A DNA stretch of 64,000 nucleotides from positions 1,240,001 through 1,304,000 of the forward strand of contig NZ_CP037423.1 of the NCBI RefSeq assembly GCF_007754155.1, written 5' to 3'. Positions 32,821 to 42,873 of the stretch are shown here, in pieces. Origin of the DNA: Stieleria neptunia (GTDB lineage Bacteria; Planctomycetota; Planctomycetia; Pirellulales; Pirellulaceae). The notes under the pieces are model-generated. The model searched no databases and was not told the origin of the DNA. It was given only the letters and a program-made list of their open reading frames with translations. Position numbers and translations under genes: made by a program. Each line of letters begins with the position of its first letter. Position 1 is the stretch's first letter.

Positions 32821-35568
32821 ATGCTCCCACCTCGATTCACCAGTCAACACGCTGAGATGCCCCCGACTCAAGCATGGCGATCCTGTGCCATTGTTTTGCT
32901 TGCTATTCTGCTCATCCAGGGCCTTGTTGCGCAGAGTCCGGTCGACGCGCAGGTCGTGGATCCAAAGGAAAGGACGCGCGGTGACAACAAAGTCGTTGCC
33001 ACTGAACGAACTTCGATGCCGGCCAGTGCGAGACCCGGAGGTGACCTGCAGCGTTACGAAAAATCGATCAAGCCACTCTTGGAGCAGGCGTGCTTCGATT
33101 GCCACAGCGGGGACACCGTCGAGGGAAACTTCCGCGCCGATCGGCTTGATCCTGATTTGGTCGGCGGCGGAGACATCGCCTGGTGGTTGGAGCTGTACTC
33201 CGTTCTTAGCAAGGGCGAGATGCCGCCGCCGGAGTCTAGCGAACTCACCGACGAAGATCGAATCCGCATCGTGGACTGGCTTTCCACTGAGATTCAGGCG
33301 GCGGAAAGACAACGCAAGGCGAGTGGCAATCACTCTTCGTTTCGACGGCTGACTCGTTACGAATACAACTACGCACTCCAGGACTTGTTTGGTGTGCCGT
33401 GGACATTTGCGGGGGATCTTCCGGCTGAAGCCAGCGAGGACGACGCCTTCGAGAATAATGCCCAGTCGCTGCACATGTCTGTGAAGCAGGTGCAGGCTTA
33501 TCACCAGCTTGCACTGCAGGCATTGCGTCGAGTCACGGTTCGTGGTGATCGACCGCCGGTGGTGCATTGGGCGATTCCTATGGAGAACGCCTTCCAACGC
33601 GAAAAGAAACGGCTTGACAGGGGCATTGAATCGGCCAAGAAGAAGTTCGAGGACATGCCGGACAAACAGGCCGAGCAGATCGAACGTCTGAATCGGAATT
33701 TTCAGGCGTCTGCCGACAGATCGCATTACCTGGAACTTTCGACAGGCCTGAGAGCGGAGGCCGACTGGAATTACCGTAAAGCAAGCTATGCATTCAAGCA
33801 CAGCGACACGTACAAAGCGATGCCGGAGCGTGGTTCACATTTCGCCGTCGTGCAGCCGGGCGGTAGACAGGCACTCACCGTTGAACTCGGCGATAGGTTG
33901 CCTGACGAAGGAACGATGCGTGTTCGCATTCGGGCGTCGCGTGCGAAGGATGCCGAGCAGCGGATTCCGAGTTTACAACTGCACTTCGGATTCCAGGCAA
34001 CCGACCAAGGACGATCCATCAAACGAGTGAGCGGGCAGGACGTCCCCATTCGAGCTTCCTACGGGGAGCCGGAAATTTATCAATGGGATGTCCCTCTCAG
34101 CGAGATCGAGCACCGCAATACCTATCGCGGCGAGATGAAACTGGGGGATCAACCGAGCCCGTCGGAGTACATCCGTTTGACGAACAGTACGGTTGGGCAC
34201 GGCGGAGAAGAAACGGAGAGCCCTGCAATTCTGATCGACTATGTGGAAGTTGCCGCACCGGTTTACGACCAGTGGCCGCCACCGTCGCACCACGAGGTGT
34301 TCATTGAAAGCGAGAACTCGCACGATGAAACTGCCTACGCTCAGGAAATCATTTCAGCCTTCATGTCTCGTGCCTGGAGACGCCCGCCCATAACGCGTGA
34401 TATCGATCGCAAGCTGCAACTGTTCCATCGGCTGCGGCCCAGCAGCACAGATTTCCAGGAGGCAATCGTCGAAGTTCTTGCAACGATTCTGACTTCGCCG
34501 AAGTTCCTTTACGTGTTGCCCGGTGAGCAGGAGACGCAACAAGACCGACTGAAGGATCAACTGTCGCAAAACGAATTGGCGACACGGCTTTCACTGTTCC
34601 TTTGGTGCAGCCTGCCCGACAAAAGTTTGCTCGATTTGGCTTCCGCCGGCCGCCTCAACGACCGCGAAGTTCTGCGACAGCAGGTCGAACGAATGCTCGC
34701 CGATCCTCGTGCAAGACGTTTCTCCAGGCACTTCGTGGGGCAGTGGCTGAAGATGCAGCCGTTGGAATTCCTGAGCCCCACCCGAGCTGAGGATGGTCTC
34801 GATGAAGCACTGCTGGAATCGATCAAGCAGGAACCGATCGCTTTGTTTGCAAACATGGTTCGGCACGATGCGAGTGTTTTGGATTTCATCGATTCGGACT
34901 ACCTGGTCGTGAACGAGCGTCTTGCCAAGCACTATGGAATTCCTGGAGTCCAAGGCAATCATTTCCGCCGCGTTCCCTTGCCAGCTGATTTGAAACGTGG
35001 TGGTCTGCTGACTCAAGCGGGTTTGCTTGCGATGAACTCCGACGGAGAGGATTCCCATCCGGTCAAACGCGGGGTGTGGTTGCTGACGAACCTGCTGAAC
35101 GATCCACCACCGCCGCCTCCACCAGCCGTTCCCGAGATCGATCTCGCCGATCCAGAGATCGCAAAACTATCTTTGAAAGAACGCATTGAAGACCATCGCA
35201 ATCATCCCGCGTGTCTCTCGTGTCATCAGAAGATCGATCCGTGGGGGATCGCTTTTGAGAACTACGATGCGTTGGGGCGTTGGCGTGATCAGATCGATGG
35301 GAAACTCGTTGACGCCACCAGTATTCTGCCCAACAACGCCAGGCTCGACGGGATGCAGGGACTAAAAGAACATCTGATTCAGGATCGCCAGGAACAATTT
35401 GTAAGAGCAACGCTTGAGAAAATGGCGTCATTCGCCCTGGGGCGACAGCTTGATTTTGGAGATCGCGCGGCAGTCAGGGATATAATGGGACGAGTGCGAG
35501 AATCAGGCGATGGCATTGCAACCATGGTGATGTGCCTTGTGACGAGTGAGCTGTTCCAAGAAAAGTAA
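32821..35568 (+). CDS. DUF1592/DUF1587-family planctomycete haem protein
   Basis: 915 residues from ATG 32821. ATG 32857 is an alternative that trims the leader before the signal peptide (CAIVLLAILLIQGLVA). Haem-binding motif CFDCH near residue 85, then the family modules DUF1587, DUF1595, DUF1592, DUF1588 and DUF1585 in that usual order. A second CxxCH motif, CLSCHQKIDPWGIAFENYDA, lies near the end. A Pro run (PPPPPPAVPEID) precedes the last domain. Function unproven. In planctomycetes it is paired with DUF1552 proteins, as here (85 bp downstream), and thought to act in the periplasm. Confidence 0.88.
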   Translation: MLPPRFTSQHAEMPPTQAWRSCAIVLLAILLIQGLVAQSPVDAQVVDPKERTRGDNKVVATERTSMPASARPGGDLQRYEKSIKPLLEQACFDCHSGDTVEGNFRADRLDPDLVGGGDIAWWLELYSVLSKGEMPPPESSELTDEDRIRIVDWLSTEIQAAERQRKASGNHSSFRRLTRYEYNYALQDLFGVPWTFAGDLPAEASEDDAFENNAQSLHMSVKQVQAYHQLALQALRRVTVRGDRPPVVHWAIPMENAFQREKKRLDRGIESAKKKFEDMPDKQAEQIERLNRNFQASADRSHYLELSTGLRAEADWNYRKASYAFKHSDTYKAMPERGSHFAVVQPGGRQALTVELGDRLPDEGTMRVRIRASRAKDAEQRIPSLQLHFGFQATDQGRSIKRVSGQDVPIRASYGEPEIYQWDVPLSEIEHRNTYRGEMKLGDQPSPSEYIRLTNSTVGHGGEETESPAILIDYVEVAAPVYDQWPPPSHHEVFIESENSHDETAYAQEIISAFMSRAWRRPPITRDIDRKLQLFHRLRPSSTDFQEAIVEVLATILTSPKFLYVLPGEQETQQDRLKDQLSQNELATRLSLFLWCSLPDKSLLDLASAGRLNDREVLRQQVERMLADPRARRFSRHFVGQWLKMQPLEFLSPTRAEDGLDEALLESIKQEPIALFANMVRHDASVLDFIDSDYLVVNERLAKHYGIPGVQGNHFRRVPLPADLKRGGLLTQAGLLAMNSDGEDSHPVKRGVWLLTNLLNDPPPPPPPAVPEIDLADPEIAKLSLKERIEDHRNHPACLSCHQKIDPWGIAFENYDALGRWRDQIDGKLVDATSILPNNARLDGMQGLKEHLIQDRQEQFVRATLEKMASFALGRQLDFGDRAAVRDIMGRVRESGDGIATMVMCLVTSELFQEK

Positions 35569-35653
35569 TATCGAATCACGGTAACCCGTGACGCATACAA
35601 TCGGGTTGACGCGACCGAGACCCACGTTTTGATTTTTCAAGAGATCACGAAAA

Positions 35654-37060
35654 ATGGCTTTCAACCTCAATCAACTCGATCGACGTCGGTTTCTCCGAGG
35701 ATCCGGTGCCGCGCTGGCACTTCCGCTTCTGGGATCCACCTTGCCGATTGCTGCGGCCAATCACGACGGGCAGAAATGTCCACGACGTCTGGCCTGCATT
35801 TACTACCCCGACGGTGTTCCCATGCCGCTGCGGGAAGACGCCGCGTACCAGGACTGGTCGTGGTTTCCGCATGGTGCCGGAACGGAATTCACTTTCACAA
35901 ACTGCACCGACGTGTTCGAGCCATTGCGTCACGACATGACCGTGCTGTCTGGGTTTTCGCACCCCGAGGCCCGCAAAGTACACGGCCATCGCAATGCTGA
36001 CCAATTCCTGACGGCCGCCAGGATTCGTCGCGAGGGTCCGTACAAAAACTCCATCTCTCTTGATCAGGTCTACGCCGAGCACGTCGGAGATCAAACGCGG
36101 TTCTCGTCGCTCGTGATGTCGACCGATGGTGGTATCGGAACGCCACGTGCCGCTCAAACACTTTCGTTCAGCCGCACGGGTCGAGCGATTCCTGCAGAGC
36201 AAAGCCCGAAGCGAATTTTCGACATGCTGTTCGTCAAGAGCGACGCCGATGCGGCTCGCAGATTGGCGAAGAACGAGAGTGCTTTGGATGAAATGCTTGA
36301 AGACGCAAACGATCTTCGCAGAATACTTTCGCCCGCTGACAAGCTTCGGTTCGACGAGTACCTGGATTCCGTTCGCGAAGCGGAGATTCACGTCCAGAAA
36401 GCGAAGGACTGGGTGAATCGGCCTCTTCCCACCGTCGACCGGGCAAAAATAGAAGCAGACATCTCGCCGGAGTCTCCGAGGCTGTACGTGCAGACCATGT
36501 TGGACATGATCTATCTCGCTTTCAAAACCGATTCGACTCGCGTCGCGACTTATCAGATCGGACGTGAGAATGGCGCCGGGGTCAGCGACCGTCTTGCCCG
36601 CGCGGTTGGGTTCAATCTTGCACACCAGTTAACGCACGACACAAAGAATCCCGGTGGCTGGGAAAACCTGGGGAAGTATTGTCGGTTCCTCAATGAAGAG
36701 TTTGCCCGGTTCGCAACGCGGCTGAAAGAAACGCCAGAGCCAGCTGGCACAGGTTCCATGCTCGATAACTCGCTGCTCCTGTTCGGTTCCGCATCGAGCG
36801 CGTTTCATCTTTCGCGCAACTACCCGCTTGTCCTCGCCGGTGGTCAAAACATGGGATTCAAGCACGGCAGGTACCTGAATTATGCCGGAGCCAATCCCAT
36901 CGGCGGAGCGTGGCGAGGCGGCCCCGAGCCGTATCAAAAAGAGATCACCCACGATGATCAACCACTGACACCAGTCTTTGTCACGATGCTGCAGCAGCTG
37001 GGGATGGAAACCGACAGCTTCGCAGGGGTCACCGGCAACTTTCCCGAATTGCTTTCGTAA
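35654..37060 (+). CDS. DUF1552 protein, Tat-exported
   Basis: 468 residues from ATG 35654. The twin-arginine signal DRRRFLRGSGAALALPLLGS predicts Tat export. Signature segments are RRLACIYYPDGVPMPLREDA, YQDWSWFPHG, HRNADQFLTAA and FKTDSTRVATYQIG, with the typical C-terminus NFPELLS. The enzyme role is unknown. It is related in layout to DUF1501/sulfatase-like folds. Second gene of the DUF1592-DUF1552 operon. A paralogue is at 60545. Confidence 0.88.
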   Translation: MAFNLNQLDRRRFLRGSGAALALPLLGSTLPIAAANHDGQKCPRRLACIYYPDGVPMPLREDAAYQDWSWFPHGAGTEFTFTNCTDVFEPLRHDMTVLSGFSHPEARKVHGHRNADQFLTAARIRREGPYKNSISLDQVYAEHVGDQTRFSSLVMSTDGGIGTPRAAQTLSFSRTGRAIPAEQSPKRIFDMLFVKSDADAARRLAKNESALDEMLEDANDLRRILSPADKLRFDEYLDSVREAEIHVQKAKDWVNRPLPTVDRAKIEADISPESPRLYVQTMLDMIYLAFKTDSTRVATYQIGRENGAGVSDRLARAVGFNLAHQLTHDTKNPGGWENLGKYCRFLNEEFARFATRLKETPEPAGTGSMLDNSLLLFGSASSAFHLSRNYPLVLAGGQNMGFKHGRYLNYAGANPIGGAWRGGPEPYQKEITHDDQPLTPVFVTMLQQLGMETDSFAGVTGNFPELLS

Positions 37061-37201
37061 ACCGGGTCCGCTTTGCGACACAACGAATGCTGAGACGTAG
37101 GGCCGGTTCCCAACGACCGAAATTCGGCGTGACCGATCAGCGCCCGCGAATCTCCGCTCTGCTTTAAGAAGCATCAAACGCATCCAGTCAAGCTACTGGA
37201 A

Positions 37202-37330
37202 ATGAATCGATTTGTGTTCGCAATCTTTGCGTGTTGTCTCGCTTGCCAAATCGGATCTGCGAGCCAGCCGAACATCATCTTCATCATGGCCGATGACCTC
37301 GGTTACGGCGATCTAGCCTGCGACGGCAAT
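37202..37330 (+). pseudogene. Sulfatase, N-terminal fragment
   Basis: Signal peptide (VFAIFACCLACQIGSAS) and QPNIIFIMADDLGYGDLACDGNK, the metal-binding start of an S1 sulfatase, then the frame leaves the family: no CxPSR motif, only antisense of the monooxygenase gene. The residues AELYDLDRD just after the break resemble the tail end of a sulfatase, so an internal deletion may precede the junction. Ribosome-binding context is intact. Non-functional. Confidence 0.75.
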
Positions 37331-38276
37331 AAGGCAGAGCTTTATGATCTCGACCGCGATCGGCCCCCAGCCAGCCGGTTTTCAGGCCCGCCATCGTGTA
37401 AACCATTTGCTTTCCAATGTAAGGCAAATGCGGCATCAGGGGCAGCGAGAGGTCACGCCCAAACTGCAGCACTCGATTTGATGTCTGAAAAAAGGGCGTC
37501 AGCATTCCCGTCAAAACACTGTGGTAGCCTGTCGTTGATCGACGCGAAGTTTCATACGCGACAAACGCATCTCGGTAGTCTGCATGAATCGACATTTGCT
37601 CGGCCAGGACCGCCGCATCCACCAACGCCAAATTCAAACCCTGCCCCAAATGCGGACTTGTCGCGTGGGCCGCGTCGCCGATGAACACCACCCGCCCCTG
37701 CGTTACTCGGCGCATCCGACTATTTCGATAGGTCGCGTACCTCACTTCCTCAAGCGACTTGATCTCCGCAATCGCTTCTTCCGCTAACGGAAAAAACTCA
37801 ACCACTTGCCGTTTCCAAGCGTCCAATCCATCTGCTCGCACGTGTGGCTCTTCGGTTTTTTTCAAACCCCAAAAGAAACTGCAGCGTCCATCTCCCACTG
37901 GCAACATCCCCAGCAATCGTCCGCACCGTCCCACGACCTGTAGCAACCGATCCTGCGGCCCCGAGTAAGGACCGATCGTCCACAACGCTGCGTCCGGGTA
38001 CTCGCGAATGGATCGCGTCAAACCAGAATGCTCACGGAGTCGCGACCGAGCTCCATCTGCCGCGATCAATAGATCAAAACCACCTTTTCTGTCACCGTCT
38101 TTTCCGATCAGTTCAACGCCAGCGTCTGTCGCCACGTAACTGGCAATCAATTGCCCTTCGCGAACCTGCACGCCCGCGCTCCCACACCGATCGAACAAGA
38201 TTTGAAAGAGGTGACTACGCAGCACGCCCAGTCCAAACAATTCGCCAGTGTCTAGCGGCGATTGGTTTTCCCGGCC
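37331..38276 (-). pseudogene. FAD monooxygenase, C-terminal part (split by IS)
   Basis: Continues the gene begun at 41817. It contains DLLIAADGARSRLREHSGL and VVFIGDAAHATSPHLGQGLN, the FAD-contact motifs of UbiH/salicylate-hydroxylase-type monooxygenases. About 300 family residues are recognisable. The 3' end meets the sulfatase fragment at about 37330 and has no clear native stop. Interrupted at 38276 by the transposase element, hence inactive. Confidence 0.75.
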
Positions 38277-39839
38277 GTGTTGCCTCAGCCGAGAAGGATA
38301 CCCAAATGGAAGGACTAGAAAGAATGCTGGCATAGGGCTGCTGAGCGTAGCGAAGCCGCCCTATGCCAGCGGTTACATTTTTCATAGGCGAGCAAGACAC
38401 TTAGGTCGCCGTGGTGCCCGTCACTAATTTCCTTGCCATGATATTCCGCCACTGACTCACGCGACGTTGAAGCGTTCGTAGTTGACCGCCGTTGTATTTG
38501 TCGGGCGATCGTTCGATGAGCCTTTCGAGTAACGACGACGCAGTTGCGTCTGGGGATTTTTCAAGCCATCCAAGAATCGTCGTCCAGTCTCCTTCAAAGG
38601 GGTCTGGACGCGTTCGATAATCTCGCGTTCGCATCGGCTTCGGCTGATGAGTTGGTCGGGCCTCGCCTTTCTTCCATAGCTCCGGTAACTGTGAAAGAAA
38701 TTCTTCGAGATCAATCTGCTGCTCCTGGGAGAGCGAATCCTCCGTCGACAGCGAATCCAGCGCAGCTTGCGATTGTCGGATTGCGTGTAGTAGTTCTAGC
38801 GGGTCCTGTTCAAGACGGTTGCGTCGCAAATACTCTTTCGATTCGGATGATACTCGCGAGTCACTAAGTAGCCGTTCACATGGCGTTTGAGGTGAGTGAA
38901 ACTTCTTGCTTACCCTGGCGCCGTCACGAGTCTTGCTTAAGAGCTTGAAGGATGGCTGAAACATGTTCACGTACCAACGAACACTATCGAAAAGATGTGC
39001 GATGGTTTGGCATGCGATCGGTCCCGAGAATCGCTGATAGCCGAGGTGTTTGCGAACGATAGAACCGTTCTTCTGCTCGATCCATGCCTGATCGTTTTTT
39101 CGATAGGGCCGTGATCGAGTAAATGTGATACTTTGGGAATCGCAGAATTTGATGACTGATTCGTTGATGAACGAACTGTCATTGTCAGTGTTTATTCCCA
39201 GGACTGGAAACGGAAATCTGTTCCGCAGCAATTCCAAAGATTCGACGACGAGAGACTGCTCGCGAATCAGAATCGGGATGCATTCCGTCCATCCAGACGC
39301 AACGTCTGTAGCAACCAAACTGTGTATGAATGGGCCGGATAGATTCCCTCCGCAGTGAGCAACAAAATCTACTTCGAGACTCCCAGGGGCGACATCATCC
39401 CATTCGGAAAAGGTCTTGACGGCAACTGCAGCGCGGACCTTTTTCTTTGGGCGAACGCGTTTCTTTCCAGTCGCTTCCTCACGTATAGGACGAAGCAGTC
39501 GGTCTATGGTTGAAGCACTTGCCGACAACACCCGCGTCTTGAGAGAATCATCAAGATTCATGTGACCGTGCGACTCCATCGACTTCAGCAACTCGGGAAG
39601 AATCGCTTTGAGGCGTTTGCCGCATAGGCGATCGGAAGATTCCCAGAGCGTTACAAGCACCTCCTTGACCGCGCAGTCGTATATTTTGCGGCCCACGACT
39701 TCACAACGCTCTGGGGTGGTGTTTTGGCGTTCAGCGAGAATTCGCAGCGCGTACTTACGTTGGTGTCCGGTAATCGCAACAAATTCATCGAGTATCCGCG
39801 ACTTGTCTCGTTTCCGTGCGCCGTAGTATCGCGAACGAA
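38277..39839. repeat. Left arm of 1563-bp inverted repeat
   Basis: Pairs with 39954-41516 with no net length difference. Translated frames in the two arms are identical at mirrored coordinates. Confidence 0.85.
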
Positions 39840-39915
39840 TCGAGTCAATCAGTGCAGCTTTTGCTTGCATTTCCATGGCGCCACCTACGATTTGGGTATC
39901 TTTCTGTTGAGGCAA
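38401..39915 (-). CDS. DDE integrase-type transposase, complete copy
   Basis: 504 residues. An N-terminal helix-turn-helix region (ILDEFVAITGHQRKYALRIL) is followed by a retroviral-type integrase core: Asp in LEVDFVAHCGG, Asp in GINTDNDSSFINES and Glu in NDQAWIEQKNGSIVRKHLG form the DDE triad. It resembles the IS3/IS481-like transposases annotated as ISNCY. A complete enzyme is present, so the element could be active. The start ATGCCTCAACAG overlaps the inner terminal repeat. Confidence 0.85.
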   Translation of the reverse strand: MPQQKDTQIVGGAMEMQAKAALIDSIRSRYYGARKRDKSRILDEFVAITGHQRKYALRILAERQNTTPERCEVVGRKIYDCAVKEVLVTLWESSDRLCGKRLKAILPELLKSMESHGHMNLDDSLKTRVLSASASTIDRLLRPIREEATGKKRVRPKKKVRAAVAVKTFSEWDDVAPGSLEVDFVAHCGGNLSGPFIHSLVATDVASGWTECIPILIREQSLVVESLELLRNRFPFPVLGINTDNDSSFINESVIKFCDSQSITFTRSRPYRKNDQAWIEQKNGSIVRKHLGYQRFSGPIACQTIAHLFDSVRWYVNMFQPSFKLLSKTRDGARVSKKFHSPQTPCERLLSDSRVSSESKEYLRRNRLEQDPLELLHAIRQSQAALDSLSTEDSLSQEQQIDLEEFLSQLPELWKKGEARPTHQPKPMRTRDYRTRPDPFEGDWTTILGWLEKSPDATASSLLERLIERSPDKYNGGQLRTLQRRVSQWRNIMARKLVTGTTAT

Positions 39916-39937
39916 CCACCATCGTTCGGTATCCGAA

Positions 39938-41392
39938 TTGTTGAGGCAATGCGTTCGTTCGCGATACTACGGCGCACGGAAACGAGACAAGTCGCGGATA
40001 CTCGATGAATTTGTTGCGATTACCGGACACCAACGTAAGTACGCGCTGCGAATTCTCGCTGAACGCCAAAACACCACCCCAGAGCGTTGTGAAGTCGTGG
40101 GCCGCAAAATATACGACTGCGCGGTCAAGGAGGTGCTTGTAACGCTCTGGGAATCTTCCGATCGCCTATGCGGCAAACGCCTCAAAGCGATTCTTCCCGA
40201 GTTGCTGAAGTCGATGGAGTCGCACGGTCACATGAATCTTGATGATTCTCTCAAGACGCGGGTGTTGTCGGCAAGTGCTTCAACCATAGACCGACTGCTT
40301 CGTCCTATACGTGAGGAAGCGACTGGAAAGAAACGCGTTCGCCCAAAGAAAAAGGTCCGCGCTGCAGTTGCCGTCAAGACCTTTTCCGAATGGGATGATG
40401 TCGCCCCTGGGAGTCTCGAAGTAGATTTTGTTGCTCACTGCGGAGGGAATCTATCCGGCCCATTCATACACAGTTTGGTTGCTACAGACGTTGCGTCTGG
40501 ATGGACGGAATGCATCCCGATTCTGATTCGCGAGCAGTCTCTCGTCGTCGAATCTTTGGAATTGCTGCGGAACAGATTTCCGTTTCCAGTCCTGGGAATA
40601 AACACTGACAATGACAGTTCGTTCATCAACGAATCAGTCATCAAATTCTGCGATTCCCAAAGTATCACATTTACTCGATCACGGCCCTATCGAAAAAACG
40701 ATCAGGCATGGATCGAGCAGAAGAACGGTTCTATCGTTCGCAAACACCTCGGCTATCAGCGATTCTCGGGACCGATCGCATGCCAAACCATCGCACATCT
40801 TTTCGATAGTGTTCGTTGGTACGTGAACATGTTTCAGCCATCCTTCAAGCTCTTAAGCAAGACTCGTGACGGCGCCAGGGTAAGCAAGAAGTTTCACTCA
40901 CCTCAAACGCCATGTGAACGGCTACTTAGTGACTCGCGAGTATCATCCGAATCGAAAGAGTATTTGCGACGCAACCGTCTTGAACAGGACCCGCTAGAAC
41001 TACTACACGCAATCCGACAATCGCAAGCTGCGCTGGATTCGCTGTCGACGGAGGATTCGCTCTCCCAGGAGCAGCAGATTGATCTCGAAGAATTTCTTTC
41101 ACAGTTACCGGAGCTATGGAAGAAAGGCGAGGCCCGACCAACTCATCAGCCGAAGCCGATGCGAACGCGAGATTATCGAACGCGTCCAGACCCCTTTGAA
41201 GGAGACTGGACGACGATTCTTGGATGGCTTGAAAAATCCCCAGACGCAACTGCGTCGTCGTTACTCGAAAGGCTCATCGAACGATCGCCCGACAAATACA
41301 ACGGCGGTCAACTACGAACGCTTCAACGTCGCGTGAGTCAGTGGCGGAATATCATGGCAAGGAAATTAGTGACGGGCACCACGGCGACCTAA
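39938..41392 (+). CDS. DDE integrase-type transposase, 5'-truncated copy
   Basis: Same protein as the 38401 gene from SRYYGARKRDKSRILDEF to the C-terminus KLVTGTTAT, including the whole DDE core. Its first about 25 codons are replaced by sequence of the central spacer. The only in-frame start is TTG 39938. May be translated but has no own inner terminal repeat. Confidence 0.75.
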   Translation: MLRQCVRSRYYGARKRDKSRILDEFVAITGHQRKYALRILAERQNTTPERCEVVGRKIYDCAVKEVLVTLWESSDRLCGKRLKAILPELLKSMESHGHMNLDDSLKTRVLSASASTIDRLLRPIREEATGKKRVRPKKKVRAAVAVKTFSEWDDVAPGSLEVDFVAHCGGNLSGPFIHSLVATDVASGWTECIPILIREQSLVVESLELLRNRFPFPVLGINTDNDSSFINESVIKFCDSQSITFTRSRPYRKNDQAWIEQKNGSIVRKHLGYQRFSGPIACQTIAHLFDSVRWYVNMFQPSFKLLSKTRDGARVSKKFHSPQTPCERLLSDSRVSSESKEYLRRNRLEQDPLELLHAIRQSQAALDSLSTEDSLSQEQQIDLEEFLSQLPELWKKGEARPTHQPKPMRTRDYRTRPDPFEGDWTTILGWLEKSPDATASSLLERLIERSPDKYNGGQLRTLQRRVSQWRNIMARKLVTGTTAT

Positions 41393-41516
41393 GTGTCTTG
41401 CTCGCCTATGAAAAATGTAACCGCTGGCATAGGGCGGCTTCGCTACGCTCAGCAGCCCTATGCCAGCATTCTTTCTAGTCCTTCCATTTGGGTATCCTTC
41501 TCGGCTGAGGCAACAC
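39954..41516. repeat. Right arm of 1563-bp inverted repeat
   Basis: Reverse complement of 38277-39839. The spacer of 114 bp between arms holds the unique 5' end of the left transposase, its inner terminal repeat and 33 bp with a further GGTATCC..TTGAGGCAA end-like sequence. Confidence 0.85.
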
Positions 41517-41817
41517 GAAGCGGAGAACCAATTGTCGCCGAACAGCCAGAGACCTTTGCGTAGGGAAGATGCACCAGTGTGCGGCCCGACCGATGCTGTG
41601 CCAGCAAGTTGCTGATCTTCGCCGTCTTCAGCGTCACTTCATCCAGCACTCCCAACCGCGCAAGCACCGCCTGTCCGCTAGGCTGCAACAAAATGCCCGC
41701 TCCTATCGGACCACATTTGCCTGCCTGTTCAAAAAGTGTTACCGAGTGCCCCTGATCAGCCAACTGCCAAGCCACTGTCGTTCCTGCGATCCCGCTCCCA
41801 ACAACGGCAATGTTCAT
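41517..41817 (-). pseudogene. FAD monooxygenase, N-terminal part (split by IS)
   Basis: Starts at ATG 41817: MNIAVVGSGIAGTTVAWQLA is the Rossmann GxGxxG dinucleotide-binding start. GAGILLQPSGQAVLARLGV and YAKVSG follow. Interrupted by the transposase element at 41516. With the part at 37331-38276 it would make about 400 residues, the normal family length. Bases 41857-42131 hold no gene that I can support. Confidence 0.8.
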
Positions 41818-42131
41818 TTCATGTCCACTTTCGGTAGGCGGGGTGCGGCAATCCATTCACTGAAGACAAACGTAGCATTCACTGTCGCCATCACTCTCCG
41901 CGTGAAGGCTACCTTCGATGCTCAGTTGCCCACAGTTTAGCGATACCCTGGTGTGCAGTCTCAACCGTAAACAGAACGATCGACATCACACGATTTCACC
42001 AAAGTCTAGTGGACAGCCCGCGTCGAGTCGCTTCATTGTTTGTTCATGATGACGCAATCGTCTCAGACTGCTAGAATTAACCCGGATCACAGGTGAAACC
42101 AATGACAGATACTATCCATCAAAGAAAACAG

Positions 42132-42872
42132 ATGAAACTGACGCACCTGCTCCGACTTTGTGTTGTCGGTGCTTTCGTGTTTGTGGGATCGGAAGCGTCT
42201 GGCATCCAAGTCGACGGAAAGTCGAATAGCCAAAACCGTACCACCTATTCCACTCCCGAGGACAGTCCTGAACTTCCCAATGTGCTATTAATCGGCGATT
42301 CGATATCGATTGGCTATACGCCGCATGTCCAGGGGCAATTGGCGGGGAAGGCGGATGTCTTTCGCATTCGCGGCAATGGAAAATACTCGGAATACGGATT
42401 GCAGAATCTGAACAAGTGGATCGGTACTCGAAAATGGGATGTCATCCATTTCAACTGGGGATTGTGGGACCTTTGTTACCGAAACCCCGAGTCGAAAACC
42501 CAGGGAAATCGGGACAAGGTAGACGGGACGCTGACGGCTTCCCCGGAACAATACCGGGCCAACTTGGAAAAGATTGTGAAGCGACTGAAGAAGACCGGCG
42601 CCAAATTGATCTGGTGCACAACAACGCCGGTCCCGGAGCATGAAGCGGGTCGAAAGTTGGGCGATGACATCAAGTACAACCGGATTGCGGAAAAGATCAT
42701 GAAAGCGAACGGGGTGTTGATCAACGACCTGCATTCCCATGCGCTCTTGAAATTGCCCGAAACTCAAATTCGCAGCGGCGATGTCCATTTTACGCAACCG
42801 GGTTATGTCCACTTGGCGGAGAAGGTCGCTCATGAAATATCCGCTGTGCTGGCGAAACAGGAACTTGAGTAA
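42132..42872 (+). CDS. Exported SGNH/GDSL hydrolase
   Basis: 246 residues from ATG 42132 (GTG 42093 would add 13), signal peptide LLRLCVVGAFVFVGSEASG. The block I motif VLLIGDSISIGY has nucleophile Ser 57. Oxyanion Gly/Asn lies around RIRGNGKYSE and HFNWGLWDL. Asp and His are in SGDVHFTQPGYVHLAE. An esterase that probably deacetylates carbohydrate in the periplasm. It stands alone, followed after one base by the relic of a DUF1552 gene end. Confidence 0.85.
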   Translation: MKLTHLLRLCVVGAFVFVGSEASGIQVDGKSNSQNRTTYSTPEDSPELPNVLLIGDSISIGYTPHVQGQLAGKADVFRIRGNGKYSEYGLQNLNKWIGTRKWDVIHFNWGLWDLCYRNPESKTQGNRDKVDGTLTASPEQYRANLEKIVKRLKKTGAKLIWCTTTPVPEHEAGRKLGDDIKYNRIAEKIMKANGVLINDLHSHALLKLPETQIRSGDVHFTQPGYVHLAEKVAHEISAVLAKQELE

Positions 42873-42873
42873 C

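Larger units (their letters stand above)
38277..41516. mobile_element. Palindromic double insertion sequence
   Basis: 3240 bp bounded by GTGTTGCCTCAGCCGAGAAG and its reverse complement. It holds a complete IS of about 1640 bp (38277 to about 39920, whose inner end carries the related sequence TTGCCTCAACAGAAAGATAC) and a second inverted copy lacking its first 25-30 codons and its inner end. The arms 38277-39839 and 39954-41516 are equal in length. Splits the FAD monooxygenase gene. No target duplication is visible. Confidence 0.85.

Noticed and set aside
32665..33801. 378-codon minus-strand open frame
   Set aside because: Antisense to the DUF1592 gene; no start context or domain.
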